In this document: positions 26,141 through 35,200 of the stretch, in pieces | How positions within the stretch are numbered: position 1 is the first letter of the stretch | Layout: every line of letters starts with the position of its first letter | Assembly: GCA_045636025.1 (NCBI GenBank) | Contig: JAZTWP010000043.1 | Span: forward strand, 1-42,383 | Source: UBA1081 sp045636025 | Lineage (GTDB): Bacteria > Bacillota > Clostridia > Oscillospirales > Acutalibacteraceae | Reading direction: 5' to 3' | DNA: 42,383 nt | The notes under the pieces: model-generated | Seen by the model: the letters and a program-made list of their open reading frames with translations, nothing else | What the model was told of the DNA's origin: nothing | Databases searched by the model: none | Program-made: the position numbers and the translations under genes

Positions 26141-26905
26141 TTAAATAAGTGATTTACCTTCCCATTCATCGTCGGGAGCAGCACCGAGAAGTGTTGCGAT
26201 TGTGGGAGCAATATCCATAATATTCACATCTTTGAGAACTTTGCCTTTTTCAAATTTTTCACCGCTGATGATAACGGGAATTAGCATATCTTCGGGCATT
26301 TCGCTGCCGTGAGTTCTGTCGTGACCGCCGTGATCTGCAGTGATGATATATGTATATTCATCGCCAAGCTCAGTCATAATTTTTTCAATATTATTCCAGC
26401 TGTTCTGTATTGCAGATATATATTCATCACTCATCCAGCCGTGTTTGTGGCCTGCCCAGTCTGTGTAACCGAGATAAAGGAAAGTAAAGTCGGGCACATA
26501 TTCTTTTGCATATTCAATAAGCTCATCAGTAAGCTTTTCACCTGCTTCAAGATAGCCGATTCTTCTGCCTGCATAGAAACAAGCGTGTGCAAGAGAATTG
26601 GGGCGTGAAACATCACGGATTTCTTCCCAGTTATAGAAGATTGCACACTTTTTGTCAGCCTGCTTGAGCACTTCGCAAAGACCGTTGATAGGCCTTACCT
26701 GAGGCATATAAGTGTTTGTTGTTGTGCCGTGTCTCTCGGGTGTAACGCTGTGGAAAAGAGAAATGTGGCAGGGAAGAGTGACCGAGGGGAAAACAGTTTC
26801 AGCGCTCATTGTGTAAGAAGAATTGCTGATGATTTTCTGTGCATTTTCAATGTTTGTCAATGAGTCGGGACGCATACCGTCTACAAGAATCAAAATTGTT
26901 TTCAT
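26141..26905 (-). CDS. Alkaline phosphatase superfamily phosphodiesterase/nucleotide pyrophosphatase
   Basis: The product (254 aa) is cytoplasmic. Two-metal-site landmarks are in order: LILVDGMRPD (Asp), FPSVTLPCH (nucleophile Thr), the YTDWAGHKHG block (Asp, His), ITADHGGH (Asp, His) and RTHGSEMP (His). This fits the type I phosphodiesterase/NPP family, which cleaves phosphodiester or pyrophosphate bonds; phosphonoacetate hydrolase or phosphoglycerol-type activity is possible. The ATG at 26905 follows AGGAG; a TTG three codons upstream overlaps the ribosome site. It lies 63 bases after the HAD gene and is probably co-transcribed. Confidence 0.87.
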   Translation of the reverse strand: MKTILILVDGMRPDSLTNIENAQKIISNSSYTMSAETVFPSVTLPCHISLFHSVTPERHGTTTNTYMPQVRPINGLCEVLKQADKKCAIFYNWEEIRDVSRPNSLAHACFYAGRRIGYLEAGEKLTDELIEYAKEYVPDFTFLYLGYTDWAGHKHGWMSDEYISAIQNSWNNIEKIMTELGDEYTYIITADHGGHDRTHGSEMPEDMLIPVIISGEKFEKGKVLKDVNIMDIAPTIATLLGAAPDDEWEGKSLI

Positions 26906-26968
26906 TATAAACAACTCCTTTGTGGAAATATGATATCAGATATTTTATGTGATTGCAATACACTCGGA

Positions 26969-27715
26969 TTATTTGCCGCTGAGTTCAGATATAATATTTT
27001 TCAGCACATTCCAGTTGTTGACTGCAAGATATTTTTTGCATTTGTCATCACTTCTGAATTCAGAACTGAGGCCTGATTTCTCGCAGAGCAATACAGGAGT
27101 CATTCCGCTGAGTGACGAACCGTAAACATCAGGTTTTATGCTGTCTCCGCAATACCAGCAGTCTGAGGCTTCGAGTCCTGCATATGAAAGAGCTGTGCTG
27201 AAAATGTTTGCAGAGGGCTTTGTGAAAAGAATATCTGCACTTGTAAGGCAGAATTCAAAATCTGCCGTGGGGATAAACCTTTTTATCGCAAGATTCAGAC
27301 TCTCTCCGCTCATCATATTGTTGCTGATAACGGCTGTGCGTATGCCCTGAGATCTGAGTGTTTCAAGAAGCTCCGGCACACCGTCAATAACACGTCTCGA
27401 TGAGTTGAAATGGTCAAAAATTTCTTCCTGCTCTGCCATAGGAATATCAAAATGAAGCCCCGTATTCATTGCAGTATATCTGATAACAGCCGACAGCGGA
27501 ATTTCAAGAATAATTCCCTCCCGTGAAGTAAGCCCCGAAACATCATTCATAAATAAATCCCAATATTCACCGAGTTTTTCTGCAGTTGTGACTTCAGGAT
27601 TGAGAGAAGCAAGACGGAGCTTATCAAGTCCTTGAACGGGGGCACATTTTCCGTCATCAAAAAGAGTTCCGCCCACATCAAAAAGTATCATCTTCGGTTT
27701 TTTGTCGTAAGTCAT
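26969..27715 (-). CDS. HAD family hydrolase
   Basis: The product (248 aa) is a soluble HAD subfamily IA protein. Motif I is LFDVGGTLFD: the nucleophile Asp is present but the usual second Asp (+2) is Gly, as in a subset of FDVGG-type members, which may lower phosphatase activity. Motif II is AVISNNMMSG, the Lys lies near LTSADILFTKPS, and motif III/IV is YCGDSIKPDVYG. Helical cap residues lie between motifs I and II (about 20-95). It is first in a small operon with the phosphodiesterase; the two could act one after the other on a phosphorylated metabolite. Confidence 0.87.
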   Translation of the reverse strand: MTYDKKPKMILFDVGGTLFDDGKCAPVQGLDKLRLASLNPEVTTAEKLGEYWDLFMNDVSGLTSREGIILEIPLSAVIRYTAMNTGLHFDIPMAEQEEIFDHFNSSRRVIDGVPELLETLRSQGIRTAVISNNMMSGESLNLAIKRFIPTADFEFCLTSADILFTKPSANIFSTALSYAGLEASDCWYCGDSIKPDVYGSSLSGMTPVLLCEKSGLSSEFRSDDKCKKYLAVNNWNVLKNIISELSGK

Positions 27716-27755
27716 AATGTTTCACCTGCGCAGATTTCTGTGTCAATTTGACTTC

Positions 27756-27784
27756 ATGATATCACATCTGTTGTGCGGTTGCAA
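27756..27784 (-). promoter_or_regulatory. Predicted promoter of the HAD/phosphodiesterase operon
   Basis: On the minus strand TTGCAA (27784-27779), a 17-base spacer and TATCAT (27761-27756) preceded by TGA. Confidence 0.65.
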
Positions 27785-27792
27785 GACAAAAT

Positions 27793-27811
27793 CCCCGCCT
27801 CAAAGGTGGGG
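27793..27811 (-). terminator. Terminator of the radical SAM gene
   Basis: An 8-bp stem with one G-T pair (CCCCGCCT with AGGTGGGG, loop CAA) followed on the minus strand by ATTTTG, nine bases past the stop. Confidence 0.75.
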
Positions 27812-27819
27812 AGCTGCTT

Positions 27820-28965
27820 TTACGTTTTACTCTGAATCAGTTTTTCTGAGTTCAGCTGAGTAAGTCTTGCTGTTTCACGGGTGAATGCGCACACGTAGTC
27901 GGGTTTCTTTGAGAAATCGCCCGTTTCCGTATAGCATATTGCCGCACATACATTGCAGAGGTGGCGATAATTGCAGACAGCGCATTCGGCAGGAAGTCTT
28001 ATTTCTGCGGTAAAAGATTTTACCTGCTTCCATGCTTCTTCAAAACCGAGAGTTTTTACATCGAAAGATTTATCAATCATTCCGCAGACAGCCATTTCAC
28101 CTTTTTTGTTCAGCCAGAAACTGCTTTTTCCTGCTCTGCAAAGAACACCGTTGCCTTCGGTACATTTTTTGCTTTCGGCAGAATACTCATTGATTCTGTT
28201 TTTCATGTTCTTTGCTCTTGCAATGAATTCTTCCGCTGAATATCTGAGCATTGACCAGTTTACACGGCTCTCTGCAGCCTCAGTTGGTGTAAGACGGTTT
28301 GAATTTTCACCATAAGAGCTGTCAAGTCTTACCTGAGGATACATATATGATGTGGATTTTATGTGTATTCCGAGTTCATTTGCAACTCTGAATATATTTT
28401 TCGTATCATCACGGTTGTCGGGTGTGATACTGCAGTTGAATCTTACATCAATATCGGCATCACGCAGATATTTTATATTTTCCATTATAGTATCAAAAGC
28501 GCTGACACCTGTGAATTTCTTGTAAGTCTCGTTGTCGGAACCGTAAAGAGAAATATTCAGACGATTTGGCGGATACTCATTGAAAAGCTTTTTTATTTTG
28601 TCTGAAATCAGATATCCGTTTGTGTTTATTGAAATTACAAGACCCATTTCGTGCAGAGCTTTGTAAATTTCGGGGAAGTCTTCACGCAGAAGAGGTTCAC
28701 CGCCCGTTATGAGAAGAAAAACCATACCTGATTCAACAGCTTTTCTGCCTGTTTCTATCCACCATTCGGCAGGGAGCTCTTCTTTTTTTAACAGATTACT
28801 CTGTGCGTTGTGTACATAACACATTCTGCAATTAAAGTTGCATCTGCTTGTGATTTCAAATGTTCCTGAGGCGGGAATGCCCTTTTCCTTTGCCTTGTTG
28901 TGAAGGTATGAGGATATCAAAGGCTCTTCGGGTACGGGATTTATTGAAACGGGAGTGTTTTTCAC
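27820..28965 (-). CDS. Radical SAM/SPASM enzyme, probable peptide maturase
   Basis: The product (381 aa) carries the radical SAM cluster motif CNFNCRMC (Cys42, 46, 49), the SAM-binding GGEP (87-90) and a C-terminal SPASM domain for auxiliary Fe-S clusters: a C-x12-G-x4-C pair (LCRAGK to MAVC), then C-x2-C-x5-C-x2-C-x3-C (ECAVC to AAIC) and a final Cys in YVCAF. SPASM enzymes mostly modify ribosomally made peptides, forming thioether, C-C or ether crosslinks, or activate sulfatases. No fused RRE/PqqD domain is seen. It starts with GTG, with AGAGGT eight bases before. The gene just upstream encodes a 79-aa four-Cys peptide, the obvious substrate candidate, so a RiPP role is inferred. Confidence 0.88.
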   Translation of the reverse strand: MKNTPVSINPVPEEPLISSYLHNKAKEKGIPASGTFEITSRCNFNCRMCYVHNAQSNLLKKEELPAEWWIETGRKAVESGMVFLLITGGEPLLREDFPEIYKALHEMGLVISINTNGYLISDKIKKLFNEYPPNRLNISLYGSDNETYKKFTGVSAFDTIMENIKYLRDADIDVRFNCSITPDNRDDTKNIFRVANELGIHIKSTSYMYPQVRLDSSYGENSNRLTPTEAAESRVNWSMLRYSAEEFIARAKNMKNRINEYSAESKKCTEGNGVLCRAGKSSFWLNKKGEMAVCGMIDKSFDVKTLGFEEAWKQVKSFTAEIRLPAECAVCNYRHLCNVCAAICYTETGDFSKKPDYVCAFTRETARLTQLNSEKLIQSKT

Positions 28966-28994
28966 AAGAATTACCTCTTTTTACGGGTCCGAAA

Positions 28995-29027
28995 AAGCCG
29001 TATCATCGAAAATCAAAGATACGGCTT
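28995..29027 (-). terminator. Hairpin between the peptide gene and the radical SAM gene
   Basis: A perfect 10-bp stem (AAGCCGTATC with GATACGGCTT, 13-base loop) lies seven bases after the peptide stop and runs into TTTTTC on the minus strand. It probably ends most transcripts after the peptide gene, leaving a low read-through level for the enzyme, the usual ratio in precursor/maturase operons. Confidence 0.75.
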
Positions 29028-29034
29028 ACGGGAA

Positions 29035-29274
29035 TTAAGATTCAAATACGTTTGAGTCTGCTGTGGGTACGTGATAGCAGATAAGACCATCTGCTTCAGG
29101 GGAGTACATCATACAAGCGCTGTTTTCAGCAAAGAGTGTCAGTCCGGGCTGGCCGGGGATTTCAACAGGACACTCTGCAGGGTTAGCTGTTGCTGAATAT
29201 ATACAGCCTGAAGAGATGTTTGTTGCAAGCATTAAGCTCTGAAATGCAATTGCAGGTTTTGTATAAGTTTTCAT
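29035..29274 (-). CDS. Small four-cysteine peptide, candidate RiPP precursor
   Basis: The product (79 aa) begins MKTYTKPAIAFQSLM, continues with the leader-like NISSGC and has Cys24, Cys35, Cys54 and Cys66, with Pro/Gly-rich stretches around PVEIPGQPG. It has no signal peptide and no membrane helix. The start codon overlaps the stop of the giant surface protein gene (ATGA), so translation is coupled to it. A hairpin and then a radical SAM/SPASM gene follow. The MKxYxKP start is a form I associate with many short precursor-like peptides of Clostridia, but no known class is claimed. A leader of about 20-25 residues and a Cys-containing core would be the natural division. Alternatively it is a small accessory protein of the giant protein. 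Confidence 0.7.
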   Translation of the reverse strand: MKTYTKPAIAFQSLMLATNISSGCIYSATANPAECPVEIPGQPGLTLFAENSACMMYSPEADGLICYHVPTADSNVFES

Positions 29275-32200
29275 GCAAATAACCCCCTTATGAAGTTGAT
29301 AATCTTTTTGATAAATTCAATAATTCTGCTGAATATGTTGCTTAATGCATTGCTGCCGTTTTCAGTTTCATCTGTCTGAGTTGAATCGTCTTCGGGTGAA
29401 TCTGTTTCGGGTGCATTTTCAACAGTTATTGAGTCTGTGAAGAATATATCGCTTGTGTTGCCGCAGATATCATTGAGAGTGACATCAAAGGCATATTCAC
29501 CTGCCTGTGCAGTTGTGAATGAGTATGTCCATACTCTGTAGCCGTTTTCATCAGTTGTGAATTCTGTGATTTCAATACCGTCAATAACAATGCTTTCAAT
29601 TTCGGGAAGAGTTGTGATTGTGAGTGTTGCATCATCACCTGCTGTGACTGATGATTCGTTCCAGAACATATCAATGTTTTCAGGATTGAACGGGTCTGCA
29701 GCGTTAATGGAAGCTCTCATTGCAAAAGCAGCCATCATGGGAGTATCTTCATAAACCATAAAGCTTGCAGGTTCTGTGTTTGAAAGTGAATTGAATGCCT
29801 GCTTGAGAGATGTAAGAGAAACAACAGCATCTGAAACGTTTGTGATTGTGATTGTACCGCCTACGTAAGATGTGATGTCAAAGAACATTTCTGTTGCACT
29901 GTTTACTGTGATATTCTGAGCAGCTGAATTTACAGAAATCTTTGCGTCTTTGCCTGAAACAACTTTCATACCAATCTGAAGCTTTGCAAGGTCTGTTTCG
30001 CTGACATTGAATGCGATTGCCTGATTTTTGCTCAGGTAGAGCTCATTCTTGGGACCCTGTGCTTTATATGTAGCAAGATAATTTTCTGTGGTTGCATTTC
30101 CGTCAAGGAAGATTACACCGCTTGTTCCGAATGAATCGTATGTTGCATCTTTTGAAAGAACCATATCTCTGATTTCTGTGTATGTGGGAGCAAGTTCACC
30201 GTCTGCAGCGTGTGCATTGTATACAACAGCACTTGTATAGCTACCGGCTTTAGGATTGTATGCAGGGTTGAAAATTCTTACAGAGTCAATGTAGATGCTG
30301 TAATCGCCTGTACCTGATGCGGTATCGTAGTTCGGATCGAATGCACGGCTGTAAATGGGCTTGATAACAACATCATATTTGCCGTAATCGAGATCGTTTC
30401 TGTTGATAACGGGAATCTGATAAAGGCTGTTGTCTGTCTGTTCCTCTGTGGGAGCAAGTGAATCGCCCTCACCTGTGTAGCCGTAATATGTGTCTACAAT
30501 GAAGTTCTTTACAATAGTGGATGTTCCTGCTTTGTAAATTGCAACCTGAACCATACCTGTGTCTTTGCTTGTTACGCAGTAGAGATTGAAGCCTGTACCG
30601 TAGAATGTGAAGTTTGCATAGGGGATTTTGTCACCGACAGAGTTCTGATTGACTGTTGTAACCTGAGCAGTGCCGAGTGAATATGTGTAGCTGTTTGCAT
30701 ATGCATCATCATAGCCGTATGCTCTTGCTGATGCACCGGGTTTGTCTGCAGCCTGGAAAATGGTGTCTGTGATTGCCTCACCTGTGCTTGTCCACTCGTT
30801 GTATGTTGTGTCGCCTATTGTTTCAACTGCACCGTCTGTGAAGCTCATAAATGATTCTTCATAGTAGATGTTTGTTGCAGGAATGACGGTTACCATTGCA
30901 TAGTAATAGTTGTTACCTGACTTGCATTCGTAATAGAATGTATCTTCTTTGTCCATTGCTGTTGTTGTGGGAGTGTAGACAATGTATGAGCCTGTAACAG
31001 ATATTTTGCCGTAAGTTGTTGTTGTGTTGCCTGTAAGCTGACTTGAAGAATAAGCCTTGTTGTTAAGGACAGTGTCGTTATTGACGGATGAAGCAACACC
31101 TGAGATTGTTGCATTTGCAGGAACTGTGTCATTGCTGAGTGCCTGAATCTTTACGGGAAGACCGAAGTCTACAACAACTGCATCGTCAACTACTGAAATT
31201 TCTTTCCATACAGCATAAAGTGTAACAGTTGCGTTGTTTTTACTTGCAAGTCTGCTTACTGTCTGACCGAGCTGATAATCAGGAGCTGTTGCTGAAGCTG
31301 AATTTGCCCAGCCGACAAGGATATAACCTGACTTTGTGAATCCGCCGTTTTTAAGAGTTACAACATCTGTGTAACTGACAGTTGTTCCGCCGGTTGACAA
31401 TCCTGAGCCGCCGTTAGCGTTATAAACAATTGTGTATTTGTTTTCTGTCCACTGTGAATAGATTGTCTTGTGCGCTGTAGCGGTGTGTGATTCTGAAGCA
31501 TCTGTGCCGTCAGCATATTTCCAGCCGTTAAATGTGTAACCGGGTCTTGTGAGAGTCTGAAGTGTTCCGTATTCAGCATTAATATCGTGAACAGACTCAG
31601 TTTTTGAATAATCAACATCTTCATAATATTTTGAAGCTTCAATAAGTCTGATATTGCTGAAGATTGACTTGTTTGTTGTTGAGTTTTTGTTTCCGAAACG
31701 GAAAGATGTAAATGACACATTTGCAGGAGTTCTGAACTTCATAACAACGTGTTTATCTGTTGTCTTGCCGTCTTCTGATGATACAAAGAAACCATTTATG
31801 TAAATGCCGGCTGCGGGAGCAGCAGAACCATACTGAATTGTTCCGTTTGAAATGTCTACTGCATTTCCGTTGGCATCAAAGAAGAATAAGTGCATCTGAT
31901 AGCCTGCATCTGAAGTGATGTCGTATTCAAATACATATTCAGTATTGCCTGCAAGAGAAACTGTGAAGTATTCATCAAGAGCTCTTGTGCCGTTGAACCA
32001 ACCGCAGTAAACGTCTGCAGATGCAGTACCGTTGCTGTTTACGATAATTGATGCGCCTTCGTTAACAATTGAAGCGTGATCAAGGTTGATTTCCATACTT
32101 GCGGGTTTCTGCGCGAACTCGTGAGCGCTGAAATGGTTGTCATACTTCAATGAATAAATAATTTCAAGAGCATCAATTGCTTCGTTGAGAGATTTCTTTG

Positions 32201-35200
32201 CTGAGTCGATTGTTGCCTGAGTTGCAGCAGGTGTACCGAGAATTGTTGCTGCATATTCAAAGGCAATGATGAAGTTGTTGTATGATTCAAGAGTGTAATC
32301 ACCCTGAGTGATAGTCTGACCTGTAAGAACAGCTTCACGGAGTGCACCCTTGTCTGTTACTGAACAGAGGACAGAAGTACCTGCATTTGCATATTTTGAA
32401 AACAGATTTGAATAACATCTGCCTTGTACGTATGCGTGGATATATTTGCCGTTAATATCTGAAACGCTGAATGAAGGAACTAATGATTCTCTGTAGGGAA
32501 GAGTCTTGGAACCTGCAATATCATCGTGTGAACTGTAATTTGTCCAGCCGCTCGGTGTTGAATTATAATCATCAGTAGCTGTGAATGAATTAACAGTGCC
32601 CAATGTGTACCATGTGTCAAAATCCTTCAATGAATTCTTTTTTGTAGAACCGACTCTGAGAGCATCAAAACCTATATTCAGATTCGGAATCTGGTTTGTG
32701 TTTGTGTAACGTGATGAGTCAACTGTCAGCAAACCAAGATAGCTCTGTGTTCTTGAGTTGTCTTCACCGTCATTTGCACCCTGAAGAACATATGCATTTT
32801 CGCTGTAATCATCAGAAATATGCGTATTGCCATCTCTGATATAGCTCTTATCTGTAGTTTCAATGTAATCGTGAGAATCCTCGGAGTTGCCGGATGGAAT
32901 ATCTGATGCATTCGGATAAGCAAGAGGATCTTTCTTGAAATAACCTGAGTCGTGAACATCGGCATGGAAAGAACCGAGAGGGGATCTTGTGCTGTGGTCT
33001 ATTCCGTTTATACCTGTAATCCAGGACGAAACTTCATTATTAACATCACTGTATCTTCTTGACTCAGCAACAGCACCGACTGTGCGTTCAGGTGCATACA
33101 GAACTGTGTATGCTGTGTTTGTTCCGACCTTTGCACCGTCGTTGTAGAATGTAATTTCCCATTTTACAACGGCTGTTGTGTTATGCTTGAGTGCTGATTT
33201 CAGGTTAATATTATACACTTCATCTTTTATAAATGAACCTGTGTCATCAAGTGAAATTGTCTGACCGTTATAGCCGCTCAATGTAACAGTATTTGATGAA
33301 TCAGATACATTTGTAAGCTTTATGCTGAATGAATCGGCTTTGTCATTATCAAAATGAACACCGAAATACATTTTATCGTTGTTTTCCGCAACAGTTTTTA
33401 CGTTATAGAAATGATCAGCATCAAGAATGTTGTTTACGTATTTCTGACCGTTTGTGTTGTTTGCGGGATCAAGATATACAGTTTCGGGAACTGCAACCTT
33501 TGTTTTTGCAAATTCAGCAGCAGCTTCTTTGTCGCCCACAACCTGGAAGTCATTACGGATATTTTCAACTGTACCCGTTGTGATGTAATACGAATATTCT
33601 GTGGGAGTGTAGCTTTGGAATGTTCTGATTCCTACAGGCGCAATGTATGAAGTGTTGACTTCAACAGCAGGATTCAATGTTGATGCATGTCTGTCTGCAC
33701 CTGAATAAATGGGAGGATATATTCCGTAGAAGAAGTTTGTGGCTTCAGGTGAGTAAAGACCGATACCGAAGCTGTCTGCGTCATCACTTGCCATAAATGC
33801 AGCCCAGTGTTCCTGAGTATCACGGTTTGTAACAGGACGTTCGCCACCATAATGGGCATCAAAGTATTTCTGGTCTGTTATTCCCCAGAATTCAGGATTT
33901 GTGTCGTACCAAAGATTATCTTTATTCCATGCTTCGTCTGCGCTTACGTTATTGTATACGTAATGGTTAAGAGGTTCGATTGTGTAGAATGCAGGTAATT
34001 CCTGTGTTGTCTGCGCTGTGGGAAGTCCTGAATAGTCAACCATACGGTTGTAAACTTTCATCATTCCGTCTTCAAAGACATATGTTGCTTCTACATATGT
34101 ATCGGTAATATAATCTTCACCGTAGCGTTTTACATATGAATCTGTAACTTCATTAGGATTGCTTTGTTTGAATAAATTTCTTACTGCGGGTTTGCTTTCA
34201 ATAATGTCTGCAAAATCATCTGACCATTTTGCCCAGTCAAGGGGACGAGCCTTGACATAAATGTAGTTTTCGCCTATTTCGTAATCAATAACTTTACTGG
34301 GTTCACTTGCTACGTTACCGCCCTGAACGGGGTTGTAGTTCCAGTCTGCGTTGTTATAATAACCCTGATCATAAGGCTTTTCGTGTGTGCCGTAATATGA
34401 CTGCTGAAGATAACGGCCGGTATCACGGATGTTGATAAGGTTGACCTCTTTGCTTTCTGAGATATAACCTCCGGGAAGCTTGTTTGCATAGTCAACTTTT
34501 GTTACATTTTTGCCGTTTTCATTATAAACTCGGGCAACAATGCCGCTGTTGAGTGCATAAAGTTCCGAAACAGCACCGCCGTTGAGGATATCAATACCGA
34601 CTTTGTATTCGCTGTTGTTGAAAAATTCAGTTGTTGCTGAAGTATCGACATTTTTTAAGCTTGTGTTGACAGAAAAAAGCTCAAAAGAACCGAAGTCGTT
34701 ATTGAGAATCTCAAAACTGATTGATTCGATTTTTGTTTTTGTTGTTGTTGTAACTTCTTTTACAACTATCTCGTTGCTTGGCGTCAGCTCACCGCTGAAA
34801 ACTTTATCGAGATAACCGTCAATGAGTGAAGTGAACTTTCCGTTGTCTGAGGGTTCAAGGAAGAACTCTTCTGTGTCGTTATTACCGTATTTGATTGTGC
34901 CTTTAACGTATGAATCAGAGAAATATGTTAATTCATAGCGGTTGAAAGCTGATGTTTCGTAATTTAATGTGTATTTGTTGTTTGCAATTTTTACAGATGT
35001 TACAGTACCGTTGACGGGGATTGATGTGTCATTGGCTGCTTTGACAGTTACTGTGAAAGTAGCTGTTTTCCCGCCGTAGTGAGCAGTAATAGTCTGTGTG
35101 CCTGTGCTTGTGAGATATGTGGGAGTGCAGTAATATCCTGAGAGGATGTTGAAAGCGCTTTCTCCCGTTGTTGCAGTAAGAACAAGACCTGTGGAGTTGA

